Shown: piece after piece, positions 1-7,139 of the stretch | How positions within the stretch are numbered: the stretch's first letter is position 1 | Layout: the number at the start of each line of letters is the position of its first letter | Assembly (NCBI GenBank): GCA_964592255.1 | Contig: CAZQCI010000044.1 | Span: 1-15,901 of the forward strand | Direction: 5' to 3' | DNA: 15,901 bases | Source of the DNA: CAZQCI01 sp964592255 | GTDB lineage: Bacteria > UBA10199 > SBBF01 | Notes under the pieces: model-generated | Told to the model about the DNA's origin: nothing | Databases searched by the model: none | The model's input: the letters and a program-made list of their open reading frames with translations, nothing else | Made by a program: the position numbers and the translations under genes

Positions 1-38
1 AAGATTAAAAAGATTTCAAACAGAGACACTACTTTTTT

Positions 39-1343
39 TTAATGGGCTAAACCAAATAACTTCATGATAAAAGCCCAAACAACTGATCGGTTGTGCACTA
101 ACCACAAGCTGAGTTGTGGAAAATAAGTGACCAAAACAAGCCCAATAGTAAACAACCCCAAGAATGGAAGACAAACCTTATACAACTCAACAATAGAGCG
201 TTTGAAACGGAAAGCCGACATGAACAAATTAAGCCCTGCAGGCGGTGTTAAATAACCAATCTCTAAATTAGTAAGGAAAATAACTCCCAAATGGATAGGA
301 TCAATCCCGTACTTTAAAGCCACAGGCAAGATCAGTGGAATCACCACAATCGCCGAAAACATATCCATCATACATCCCGCAATCAGTAAAAACACATTCA
401 ACAAAATTAAAAACATGAACTTACTGGAGACATATGTGCTGATAAGAGTAAAAAGTTTAGCAGGCACTTCAGCTAAAATGAGATAGTCGGTCATTCCCAA
501 AACAGTTCCAAAGATAATGAGAATACCACCTACCAACAACATCGACTCGCGAATAATGCGAGGAACATCGGTAAATAATTTTAAATCTTTATAAATAAAA
601 ACTTCTACAAACAAAACGTAGGTTGCCGTAACGGCTGCGGCTTCGGTGGCTGTAATAAACCCTCCGTAGATACCAATAAGAACCAAAAAAGGCAAAGGCA
701 CTTCCCAAATGGCTTCACGAAGGGATTTAATAATATTAGAGGCCCGAAATGGAACGCGATGCACTTTATTTTTCACACCAAAACGGATGGAATAGAGAGA
801 GAAAATAAGCACCAATAATATGCCTGGTATAATTCCCGCAATAAAAAGCTTATCAATATCCACTTGCGCCACCACACCATACAAAATAAGAGGCAGACTA
901 GGTGGAAACAACATCCCTAAACTACCGCAGGAAGTCACAAGCCCCATGGAAAAACTATCGGAATAATTTTCCTTCATTAAAACAGGATAAAGCAACCCCC
1001 CTAAAGCAATAATCGTCACACCACTAGCACCCGTAAACGCCGTAAAAAAAGCACAAGTGAGAAGAGTGACTATGGCCAAGCCTCCTGGCAACCAACCCAC
1101 AAAAGCTTGTGCCACGTTTACCAAGCGTTTCGGCGTTCCGCTTTCCGCCATGATATACCCTGCGAAAGTAAAAAGAGGGATGGTAATCAGCATGGGGGTT
1201 TCTGCAATACGCTGAAACTGAATCATCATAGCAGCGGTAGGAATACCGGCTTGATGAAAGTAATAGAGTCCAATTGCCCCAAAAATAACAAATAAAGGGG
1301 CCCCTAAAATTGCAAACAAAGCAAGAACGATATTAGGAGTCAT
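39..1343 (-). CDS. dctM: TRAP transporter large permease, DctM subunit
   Basis: This is the large membrane subunit of a tripartite ATP-independent periplasmic transporter. In this family it forms the ion-coupled (usually Na+) translocation path for solute delivered by the binding protein. The 434 residues match the usual family length and are almost entirely hydrophobic, fitting about a dozen membrane segments. Family-typical stretches are GASGVTIIALGG near residue 105, GMLFPPSLPLILYG near 143 and TPPAGLNLF near 367. The start codon overlaps the dctQ stop by 4 bp (ATGA), so translation is probably coupled. It is the last gene of the tatT-dctP-dctQ-dctM unit. The 38 bases after the stop show no GC-rich hairpin with a U-tract, so the transcript may continue past the window edge. 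The substrate cannot be read from this subunit. Confidence 0.95.
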   Translation of the reverse strand: MTPNIVLALFAILGAPLFVIFGAIGLYYFHQAGIPTAAMMIQFQRIAETPMLITIPLFTFAGYIMAESGTPKRLVNVAQAFVGWLPGGLAIVTLLTCAFFTAFTGASGVTIIALGGLLYPVLMKENYSDSFSMGLVTSCGSLGMLFPPSLPLILYGVVAQVDIDKLFIAGIIPGILLVLIFSLYSIRFGVKNKVHRVPFRASNIIKSLREAIWEVPLPFLVLIGIYGGFITATEAAAVTATYVLFVEVFIYKDLKLFTDVPRIIRESMLLVGGILIIFGTVLGMTDYLILAEVPAKLFTLISTYVSSKFMFLILLNVFLLIAGCMMDMFSAIVVIPLILPVALKYGIDPIHLGVIFLTNLEIGYLTPPAGLNLFMSAFRFKRSIVELYKVCLPFLGLFTIGLVLVTYFPQLSLWLVHNRSVVWAFIMKLFGLAH

Positions 1344-1900
1344 GTGAGTTTAATTTTTACGGAGATATCAAGTTCGGCAGGAACATGATCTAAATCTCCT
1401 TTATGGCCGCCCAACTTGAAAAGAAGTTCGGCAAAACGGATAAAATAACGAAAAGTAATCATCCCAAAACCAAAAGGCATGATCACTAACAAATACCAAG
1501 CCGGCAAAGAATCGGCAAACAAGGTTTTGCCTCCTTCTTGCTCGGAAATCATAAACACATAGGCGGCATGAGTTAAAAAAGCCCCTACAACAATACAAGA
1601 AAACGCTACAAACAAATCTACCAAAGGAATAATTTTTTTCGGAAACACTTTGTTAAAGGCATCAATGCGTAAATGTCGATCGTCTTTAGTCGCGAGGCTA
1701 GCCCCCATAAAACCAATCCACAAAACCATATAACGGACCAAAACATCCGACCAACTAAGCCCAGAATTGAAAAAATCCCTCAAAATAACCTGAATGAAGG
1801 ACAAAAACAGCATTGTCATTAACGTCACGGTTAATAAGTATTTTTCTAGGGTGGCGATGAGACGATCAATCGCCATGAGCCATCTGATGGAAGTTGCCAT
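1340..1900 (-). CDS. dctQ: TRAP transporter small permease, DctQ subunit
   Basis: This is the small membrane subunit of the TRAP transporter, which pairs with DctM in the inner membrane. The 186 residues show four hydrophobic segments. The family signature lies at about residues 53-82, where SWSDVLVRYMVLWIGFMGAS is followed by a charged DDRHLRID segment. I kept the ATG at 1900, but no convincing Shine-Dalgarno sequence precedes it. A second in-frame ATG at 1876 (reading MAIDRLIATLEK) is equally plausible from protein conservation. A palindromic repeat fills the gap to dctP upstream. The 4-bp overlap with dctM downstream indicates translational coupling and fixed stoichiometry. Confidence 0.92.
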   Translation of the reverse strand: MATSIRWLMAIDRLIATLEKYLLTVTLMTMLFLSFIQVILRDFFNSGLSWSDVLVRYMVLWIGFMGASLATKDDRHLRIDAFNKVFPKKIIPLVDLFVAFSCIVVGAFLTHAAYVFMISEQEGGKTLFADSLPAWYLLVIMPFGFGMITFRYFIRFAELLFKLGGHKGDLDHVPAELDISVKIKLT

Positions 1901-1917
1901 GATAGAAACCCGAATGG

Positions 1918-1967
1918 TTCGACAGGCTCACCATGCCCTTACGAAAGGACATCCTGAGCCTGTCGAA
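1918..1967. repeat. REP-like palindrome between dctP and dctQ
   Basis: Two perfectly complementary 13-base arms, TTCGACAGGCTCA (1918-1930) and TGAGCCTGTCGAA (1955-1967), flank a 24-base loop. RNA from either strand could form a stem-loop. Related or degraded pieces occur at 6867-6925, about 10900-10925 and 13210-13277, all between genes. No U-tract follows it on the minus strand, so it is not a classical terminator. It sits in the 88-bp gap between the binding-protein gene and the membrane-subunit genes. Confidence 0.85.
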
Positions 1968-1988
1968 GGATCATTCTCAAGGGACAGT

Positions 1989-3017
1989 TTAGGGTATAGT
2001 CGCTAAAATTTTATTCACGCGATCCAACAATTCTTGCGGGAAAAATTTTCCGACCAATTTGGATTGAATTTCCTGAGCCATGCCCTTTAATTCGGCCATC
2101 GCTTCAGGGGTTGGGGTAATCACTTGTACCCCTGCCGATTGAAGAACAGCAAGAGAAGTGGTGTTATCCGTACGCGATTGAGAAACAATTTTCTTCGTTT
2201 CAGCTTCTGCTACTTGCTTAACAACAGCTTGTTGGGCTGGCGTCATCTTATCAAAAGAAGCTTTGGAAATAACCAAACCGCCGGAAGCATTCACCATGTC
2301 GATCTTGGTCATATACTTAGCTTTGGTATGCCATTGAAAACCGATGGCTGCAAGTGGAGGACCGTAACAAACATCGATCAAACCCGTTTGAAGGGATGTT
2401 AAAACGTCAGCAATAGCCAAAGGCACGCCCACCAGTTTCATCACATCAAAAAAGGTTTGGGCAAAACTATCTCCGGTCCAAATCCAAACTTTAGCACCTT
2501 CTAGGTCTTTTTTGGATCCGATAGCTTTAGTACTAAAAAGTTGTACCAACCCGGCTTCCGCCCAACCCAGGAGCACAAAGTTTTTAGCCAAAAATTTATC
2601 CTGAAATTCCTTTTCCATTTGAGAATAAACAGCGTCAATTTGGTTGGAATTTTTAAAGAGGAAGGGAATTTCCAAAATCCGAATTTCCGGTACAATATCG
2701 CTCAAGCCACGACCGGTTAACGCACCACCGTCTAACTGACCAATACGGACTTTTTTAACCACATCCACTTCGTCCCCCATTTGGCCACCACCAAAAATCT
2801 GCACATCCACACAACCGTTGGTTCCGGCTTTAATATTTTGCTTTAAAGACATCAGACCTTTGTAAAGGCTGGTACCTTCAGGGGCCAAGGTTGCCATTTT
2901 CAATACCGTTGTCGGTGTAGGACAAGCTCCCGCTGCAGGGGCCGGAGCTGGCGCTTGAGCCATGGCCGAAGCCGAAAAAGCAATCATCGAAATGAAAGAT
3001 AAAACTTTAAACTTCAT
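1989..3017 (-). CDS. dctP: TRAP transporter substrate-binding protein, DctP family (TatT-associated type)
   Basis: This periplasmic solute receptor delivers ligand to the DctQM permease. The 342 residues begin with a Sec signal peptide, with likely cleavage after SASAMA (residue 20), followed by an Ala/Pro-rich linker. The mature fold has family segments such as ATLAPEGTS (42-50), IPFLFKN (117-123) and the DLEGAKVWIWTGD region (171-183). In canonical DctP proteins the latter region reads like GLKIRVP, with an Arg that binds the ligand carboxylate. Here the equivalent position appears to be Trp178. Cys32 and Cys69 could form a disulfide. The start is well supported: AAGGAGA lies about 6 nt upstream of ATG. 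It lies directly downstream of tatT. Binding proteins paired with TatT, described for Treponema pallidum Tp0957/Tp0956, have been proposed to bind hydrophobic ligands. The actual ligand here is unknown. Confidence 0.93.
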   Translation of the reverse strand: MKFKVLSFISMIAFSASAMAQAPAPAPAAGACPTPTTVLKMATLAPEGTSLYKGLMSLKQNIKAGTNGCVDVQIFGGGQMGDEVDVVKKVRIGQLDGGALTGRGLSDIVPEIRILEIPFLFKNSNQIDAVYSQMEKEFQDKFLAKNFVLLGWAEAGLVQLFSTKAIGSKKDLEGAKVWIWTGDSFAQTFFDVMKLVGVPLAIADVLTSLQTGLIDVCYGPPLAAIGFQWHTKAKYMTKIDMVNASGGLVISKASFDKMTPAQQAVVKQVAEAETKKIVSQSRTDNTTSLAVLQSAGVQVITPTPEAMAELKGMAQEIQSKLVGKFFPQELLDRVNKILATIP

Positions 3018-3072
3018 AATATTCTCCTTAAGGTACTTGAATTGATGTGAAAAGTTTCCCCGTGAATTTCAA

Positions 3073-3096
3073 CGCTTCACGCTTCACCCTTCACGC
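3073..3096. repeat. Short tandem repeat, about 3.4 copies of CGCTTCA
   Basis: The 84-bp gap between tatT and dctP holds three heptamer units, CGCTTCA, CGCTTCA and CCCTTCA, followed by CGC. An upstream CGTGAA (3061-3066) is complementary to the TTCACG motifs within the array, so a small hairpin is possible. It lies 56 bp or more upstream of the dctP start. No function is evident. Copy number could vary between strains. Confidence 0.75.
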
Positions 3097-3101
3097 TGTT
3101 T

Positions 3102-4028
3102 TTAAAACATTGTGGACTCATGATCCAACAACCATCGGGCCCGCATATGAGCCAACTCATTTGCTAAACGCTGCTCTTGCAAAACATCCGTACTTGCTGC
3201 CAAAACTTCATTCAGCAAACTTTCAAACAAAGCTTTGTCCTGATTTTGTACCGCATAGTACTGAGCATACATCACTAACCCCATCAACATTTTACGCTTA
3301 TAGGCGGCTATTCCCTTTTCAAAATGTTCTTTCGATTTTTCCGGGTTACCACCAAACATCGCCGGCCTGGACCCAAAAGAAACTCCAAAAAACAAATTAG
3401 GTCCGCCATAGAAATAATTTTCGTCCAACTCATAAGCCCGCGACATCATCGCTTCTACTTTAGGAAATTCAACTATCGCCATGGGGGAATCTTTATTCAA
3501 ATTAATCCAACTCCCCCAATTAAACGCCGTCCAAAAAAGCGCCGGCAGATAGCTACGCCCCATACCCTGAAGAGCTTGCTTAAAACTATCGAGGTCACGG
3601 TTGACATATTTTTCAAACGTAGCATTGCGATTTAAAATCTGTAGACCGTAATTTTTTCCCTTTTCATAAAAAGCTTTGGCGCGGTCGGTATTAAGTTGGG
3701 CCAAGGAATCGTCAACCCCTTTATACTTCATGATATTCCATTCCAAAAAAGCGAATGCGTAATTGGCATAAGAACGCGACAAAAGAAGTAAATAAGTTTT
3801 ATTGTGAGGATTATCGTACTGGAAGGCTTCCAGCATCTTAATCATAGTTAAGCCGGCCTGTTCACCAATAGCAGGATCGCTCTCCATTTCAAAAGAAGGA
3901 GCCCCACCCGCAAAAATCTGGGCCGTAATACCGGACGCAATATTTTTAGGAGTACAATTAACTTGAAAAATTAAAAGGAGCGCCAAGACGGCTGCTCCCC
4001 GTGTGCAAAAAATAGAAAAACGCGTCAT
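3102..4028 (-). CDS. tatT: TRAP transporter-associated lipoprotein, TatT family
   Basis: This is the fourth component of a TatT-type TRAP system, first described in Treponema pallidum. TatT is a helical, TPR-like, membrane-anchored lipoprotein that associates with the periplasmic binding protein. The 308 residues start with basic residues, a hydrophobic stretch (about 12-23) and a candidate lipidation Cys25. The -3 to -1 residues (QVN) are an imperfect lipobox, so lipidation is inferred. The body is helical and rich in aromatic residues. The segment FFGVSFGSRPAMFGGNPEKS (about 212-231) matches the characteristic Arg-Pro and Gly-Gly signature of the family, followed by an EKGIAAYKR-type TPR helix. 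A GAGGG Shine-Dalgarno sequence precedes the ATG by about 7 nt. It is the first gene of the TRAP operon. The 107-bp gap after recO should carry the operon promoter, but no hexamer pair stands out. Confidence 0.88.
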   Translation of the reverse strand: MTRFSIFCTRGAAVLALLLIFQVNCTPKNIASGITAQIFAGGAPSFEMESDPAIGEQAGLTMIKMLEAFQYDNPHNKTYLLLLSRSYANYAFAFLEWNIMKYKGVDDSLAQLNTDRAKAFYEKGKNYGLQILNRNATFEKYVNRDLDSFKQALQGMGRSYLPALFWTAFNWGSWINLNKDSPMAIVEFPKVEAMMSRAYELDENYFYGGPNLFFGVSFGSRPAMFGGNPEKSKEHFEKGIAAYKRKMLMGLVMYAQYYAVQNQDKALFESLLNEVLAASTDVLQEQRLANELAHMRARWLLDHESTMF

Positions 4029-4135
4029 GTTTTATCCCTCGTAAGCAGTCTTGGATGTAACATGATTCAAAAAATCGATGCAACGATAATTTTGTCCAAA
4101 AGCTAAATGATTTTGACGCAGTTAGTCAGAAACAG

Positions 4136-4846
4136 TCAGTGTAAAACTTCAGAAAGAAAACTAAGAGACTTAAATTTTTTACCCGAAATAGATTCAATAA
4201 AATTTTCAAACAGACCCCTCATCTGATTCACTTCATAATCATTCCAATCACCCGAACCGTTCAACTTCTTCAATGTCATTTCACTCAAATCGCCACGGGG
4301 CTCACAACCGGAGCACACAATTCCCCCTCTTCTTTCGTCAAAGGCATAACGGTAGTCGGGGTTCAAACCTTCACGACACACCAAACATGCCGACAACTCA
4401 GGCTGAAAACCAAACAAGTCGAGTAATTTATATTCCATGAGCGGAATCCATTGTGGAGCCAGTTGAGTTTTATCCTTAATTTCAAGAAGAAAAGAAAGAA
4501 GAAGGTCATACAACCCGGGTAAGGATTGATCTTCCTTCAAAAATACCAAAATCATTTCGGCAAAAAAACAAGAGGCAGCAAATTTAGCAAGATCATGGCG
4601 CAATCCTTCCATCCCAACAATTAAACTGATGGATTGCAACCGTGGAAGCCCCTGCGAGCGTGTTTGTGATACTGGATCACAAACCAATTCAAGTTGATTA
4701 AAAATATCGAGGGCTCCACCAAAACGTTTTTGGGAATTTCGGGCCGATTTGGCAAAACAAGAAAATAGTTTTCCTTCGCTGGTGAGAAAATTCAGCACCA
4801 AATCCGCTTCGCCATAAGGAACTTTTCGGAGAAGGATAGCTTGCAT
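4136..4846 (-). CDS. recO: DNA repair protein RecO
   Basis: RecO mediates RecA loading on SSB-coated single-stranded DNA in the RecFOR pathway and anneals complementary strands. From the chosen ATG the protein is 236 residues, normal for the family. It starts with the OB-fold (MQAILLRKVPYGEADLVLNF, then the conserved GK and GGALDIFNQLEL segments) and continues with a helical domain. A Cys4 zinc site is visible as CLVC (154-157) and CSGC (178-181). The reading frame continues upstream without a stop to a TTG at 4936 that overlaps the kinase stop as TTGA. The extra 30 residues are a translation of the inverted repeat at 4853-4926 (it reads IPAFAGMT), so I rejected them as native sequence. The in-frame ATG at 4858 is a further alternative. 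Coupling to the upstream kinase is possible if the TTG is used. Confidence 0.92.
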   Translation of the reverse strand: MQAILLRKVPYGEADLVLNFLTSEGKLFSCFAKSARNSQKRFGGALDIFNQLELVCDPVSQTRSQGLPRLQSISLIVGMEGLRHDLAKFAASCFFAEMILVFLKEDQSLPGLYDLLLSFLLEIKDKTQLAPQWIPLMEYKLLDLFGFQPELSACLVCREGLNPDYRYAFDERRGGIVCSGCEPRGDLSEMTLKKLNGSGDWNDYEVNQMRGLFENFIESISGKKFKSLSFLSEVLH

Positions 4847-4852
4847 GAAATC

Positions 4853-4926
4853 CGTCATCCCCGCGAAAGCGGGGATCCAGAATTGAGTCCAAGAAAAACT
4901 GGATCCCCGCTTTCGCGGGGATGACG
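4853..4926. repeat. Paired inverted CGTCATCCCCGCG-type repeat between kinase and recO
   Basis: Two perfectly complementary 28-base arms (4853-4880 and 4899-4926) are separated by 18 bases. Each arm is itself a hairpin, with CCCCGC and GCGGGG around a GAAA tetraloop, so the transcript can form two small hairpins or one long stem. This is the widely distributed proteobacterial intergenic repeat whose translation reads RHPRESG or IPAFAGMT. It fills the whole interval between the kinase stop and the likely recO start. It has no stop codon in the recO frame. A decayed relative is at 10864-10893. Confidence 0.92.
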
Positions 4927-4932
4927 ACCCAA

Positions 4933-5832
4933 TCAAAATGAACTCAGATTTCTAAAAATCTCGTAACGAGCTTTAATATCATCCTGGCTAAGCGAACGCA
5001 GACGATCACAACTAAAAGCCTCCACATTGTAGGAAGCCATAACACTGCCAAAAATAACCGCCTGCTTCATGGAATTAAAATCAGTTTTTCCGGTTTTGGA
5101 AAGATACCCCATAAAACCTCCAGCAAAACTGTCACCGGCTCCTGTGGGATCTTTAATATCTTCCAAAGGCAAACCAGGGGCTGAAAAAATTTGGTCTTCA
5201 TGAAAAAGCAAAGCGCCGTATTCACCTTGCTTGATTACAATAATTTTTGGCCCCATCTTGCGAACAGCCTTGGCGGCCTTTAGAAGATTGGATTCCCCAG
5301 AAAGAAGACGCGCCTCCCCTTCATTGATGGTAATCAGGTCGATTTTTTTGAGTGTTTTTAAAAGATCATCCCGCTTTCCTTGGATCCAAAAATTCATGGT
5401 ATCGCACGCGATGAGTTTTGGGCGTTTGACTTCCTCGATCACTTTAAGCTGCAAAACTGGATCGATATTGGCCAAAAAAAGAAAATCAGGGTTAACACAA
5501 CTAGCAGGCACTTGAGGGGAGAACACTTCCAAAACATTCAGCTCCGTTTTCAAAGTCTGCGCATTATTCAAATCAAAATCATAATGCCCGGTCCAACGGA
5601 AAGTTTTACCAGGTATTTTTTGAAGACCATCAACATTAATTTTTTTAGAAGCCAAAAAATCAATGTGTTTTTGAGGAAAGTCCTCACCCACCACTGCAAC
5701 AAGGGCCACATCAGTAAAATAAGAGGCAGAAACTGAAAAGTGAGTTGCTGATCCGCCAAGTCCTTCTTCGATTTTCCCAAAAGGAGTGGACACTGTATCA
5801 AGTGCCACGGAACCGGTAACAAGAAGCTTCAT
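4933..5832 (-). CDS. PfkB-family (ribokinase-like) sugar or nucleoside kinase
   Basis: This is a cytoplasmic ATP-dependent kinase of the ribokinase/PfkB superfamily. From the chosen ATG it has 299 residues. The substrate-side Gly-Gly motif (GLGGSATHFS, 24-33) is followed by VGEDFPQ (48-54). The family-2 signature DPTGAGDSFAGGF lies at 228-240 and includes the catalytic base Asp234. AAGGA about 6 nt upstream selects this start. An in-frame extension to 5907 would read into repeat sequence and is rejected. The gene lies downstream of mtnP and upstream of recO on the same strand. Proximity to mtnP hints at a nucleoside or methylthioribose-related substrate, but nothing in the sequence fixes specificity. 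Adenosine kinase or another sugar kinase remain possible. Confidence 0.88.
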   Translation of the reverse strand: MKLLVTGSVALDTVSTPFGKIEEGLGGSATHFSVSASYFTDVALVAVVGEDFPQKHIDFLASKKINVDGLQKIPGKTFRWTGHYDFDLNNAQTLKTELNVLEVFSPQVPASCVNPDFLFLANIDPVLQLKVIEEVKRPKLIACDTMNFWIQGKRDDLLKTLKKIDLITINEGEARLLSGESNLLKAAKAVRKMGPKIIVIKQGEYGALLFHEDQIFSAPGLPLEDIKDPTGAGDSFAGGFMGYLSKTGKTDFNSMKQAVIFGSVMASYNVEAFSCDRLRSLSQDDIKARYEIFRNLSSF

Positions 5833-5865
5833 ATTTTTCCTTATATAAATACCCTTCCCTCGTCT

Positions 5866-5901
5866 CCTCCCCTTAATCATAAGGGGAGGTTGGGTGGGGT
5901 T
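5866..5901. repeat. GC-rich hairpin repeat, copy A
   Basis: A perfect 10-bp stem is formed by CCTCCCCTTA (5866-5875) and TAAGGGGAGG (5880-5889) with a 4-base loop. A G-rich tail TTGGGTGGGGTT follows. The tail and stem resemble the copy at 9911-9945, where the hairpin is followed by CTAGGGGGAGTT. It lies 34 bp upstream of the kinase start, inside the leader if the kinase is transcribed from mtnP. There is no U-tract on either side, so terminator function is unlikely. Confidence 0.8.
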
Positions 5902-5925
5902 ACTCAATTTTTATAACTCTGCCTA

Positions 5926-5948
5926 CCCTCTCTTACTTTAAGAGGGGG
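5926..5948. repeat. GC-rich hairpin repeat, copy B
   Basis: CCCTCTCTTA (5926-5935) pairs with TAAGAGGGGG (5939-5948) across a 3-base loop, with a single T/G wobble. The right arm is identical to that of the copy at 9924-9933. The G-rich tail is degraded here. Together with copy A it fills most of the 142-bp gap between mtnP and the kinase. Confidence 0.72.
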
Positions 5949-5974
5949 ATATGTGAGAATTATTTGATCCTTAT

Positions 5975-6856
5975 CTAAAAATACTTCCCTGCAATCAATT
6001 TCAATTTTGTTTTAACGGATGCTGGGATTTTTTTTCTGTCGGTCATGATGGCATTCTTTAACGAATGCTTACAAGAACAGTCCGCCTCAGGATCAGCCAA
6101 GGTCACAGCCTGTGCTACAATTTTTTGGGCCATTTCCACGTTTTGTGTCAACACTGCGATAATTTGGTCGATGGTTACCGCATCATGTCCTTCGTGCCAG
6201 CAATCGTAATCGGTTGAAAGGGCAATCGTTCCATAACAGATTTCCGCTTCGCGCGCGAGCTTGGCCTCCGTCAGATTCGTCATTCCAATCACATCGGCGC
6301 CAAGGCTACGATACCAATGGGATTCCGCCTTGGTGGAAAATTGAGGTCCTTCCATACAGACATAAGTGCCTTTCTCGTGCACCACGGCTCCGGCTTTGCG
6401 TGACGATTCAATAAGCACTTGGCGAACTCCTCCACACAACGGATCGGCAAAACCCACATGGGCTACAATTCCTTTTTCAAAAAAAGTCGATGCCCGCACA
6501 CCTTTGGTACGGTCGATAAATTGATCAGGGATCACAATATGGCCTGGATTAATTTCTTCTTTAAGCGAACCAACGGCGGAAACTGAAAAAATAACGTTAA
6601 CGCCTAATTTTTTCATTCCATAAATATTGGCGCGATAATTAACTTCGGATGGATTAAAGCGATGCCCCACCCCATGCCGTGGCAAAAAAACAACAGGGCG
6701 GCCTTCAATTTCACCCACCATAAAAGGATCGGAAGGTTTTCCAAAAGGGGTAGAAAGAGCCACTTTCTTTTTCAAAGAAAAGGCCTTCATCGAATAAAGA
6801 CCAGAACCACCAATAACACCAATAGGAGAAATATTTTTGCTCATTTTTTTGTTCAT
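5975..6856 (-). CDS. mtnP: S-methyl-5'-thioadenosine phosphorylase
   Basis: This enzyme cleaves methylthioadenosine with phosphate to adenine and 5-methylthioribose-1-phosphate, a step in salvage of the by-product of polyamine and related S-adenosylmethionine reactions. The 293 residues carry the family landmarks in order: GGSGLY (16-21), a phosphate-binding PRHGVGH (59-65), MEGPQFSTKAES (168-179), MTNLTEAKLAREAE (192-205) and STDYDCW (214-220). The Asp216/Asp218 pair is typical of adenine-specific MTAP rather than purine nucleoside phosphorylase. ATG at 6856 and the in-frame ATG at 6844 are both possible; neither has a clear Shine-Dalgarno sequence. A perfect TATAAT on the minus strand at 6928-6933 may be its -10 box, but no good -35 accompanies it. 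The gene is divergent from tldD. Confidence 0.94.
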   Translation of the reverse strand: MNKKMSKNISPIGVIGGSGLYSMKAFSLKKKVALSTPFGKPSDPFMVGEIEGRPVVFLPRHGVGHRFNPSEVNYRANIYGMKKLGVNVIFSVSAVGSLKEEINPGHIVIPDQFIDRTKGVRASTFFEKGIVAHVGFADPLCGGVRQVLIESSRKAGAVVHEKGTYVCMEGPQFSTKAESHWYRSLGADVIGMTNLTEAKLAREAEICYGTIALSTDYDCWHEGHDAVTIDQIIAVLTQNVEMAQKIVAQAVTLADPEADCSCKHSLKNAIMTDRKKIPASVKTKLKLIAGKYF

Positions 6857-6866
6857 ATAAAAAACC

Positions 6867-6925
6867 GGACATCCTGAGCCTGTTGAAGGATAAATTAATG
6901 ATGGCTTAACAATCTCACCATGTCC
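6867..6925. repeat. Degraded, rearranged copy of the TGAGCCTGTCGAA repeat
   Basis: Positions 6875-6887 read TGAGCCTGTTGAA, one base different from the right arm of the repeat at 1918-1967, inside a matching GGACATCC and GGAT context. A CTCACCATGTCC fragment at 6914-6925 matches the left-arm side of the 13210 copy, but the order is reversed, so the copy looks permuted or broken. It occupies the mtnP leader. Confidence 0.65.
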
Positions 6926-6961
6926 AAATTATAAAAAACTCTTAAAGGATCACTTCTTTTT

Positions 6962-6990
6962 TTGCAATGAGTTTTAGAATAAAATATAGT
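6962..6990 (+). promoter_or_regulatory. Putative sigma-70 promoter for tldD
   Basis: TTGCAA (6962-6967), 17 bases, then TATAGT (6985-6990) match the -35 and -10 consensus at 4/6 and 5/6 with ideal spacing. The predicted start site, near 6997, falls at the first base of the 123-bp palindrome, giving tldD a leader of roughly 140 nt made almost wholly of that palindrome. This is predicted from sequence only. Confidence 0.45.
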
Positions 6991-6997
6991 GTATAGA

Positions 6998-7120
6998 GTA
7001 ATAATTCCGCATCTGGTGGTTTTGTGAAAATTTCTTCGGCTGCTTGACGAGTCCGCCTTTTTTGGCGGGCGAGGAGTTCCGAAGAAATTGGAACAAAATT
7101 ACCAGATGCGGAATTATTAC
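6998..7120. repeat. Long imperfect palindrome between mtnP and tldD
   Basis: The outer arms, 6998-7017 and 7101-7120, are perfectly complementary over 20 bases. Inward, after 2 mismatches, come 6 pairs, 3 mismatches and an 11-bp AATTTCTTCGG match. At the centre GTCCGCC (7051-7057) and GGCGGGC (7064-7070) form a hairpin around TTTTTT with one wobble. The whole 123 bp could fold as one long rod in RNA or extrude as a cruciform. There is no gene in it that I accept; a 69-codon minus-strand frame (6942-7151) runs through it, as expected for a compositionally biased palindrome. The terminal arms look like the inverted repeats of a MITE-like element, but I see no clear target duplication. Confidence 0.85.
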
Positions 7121-7139
7121 AACATCTCGAAATTAAACT

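Noticed and set aside
4029..4135. Promoter for the TRAP operon in the recO-tatT gap
   Set aside because: A TTGCAT-N17-TTACAT pair exists, but each hexamer matches only half the consensus, so I did not list it as a feature.
4853..4926. Inverted GC-rich repeats as a CRISPR array
   Set aside because: There are only two arms, in inverted rather than direct orientation, with an 18-base loop and no cas genes.
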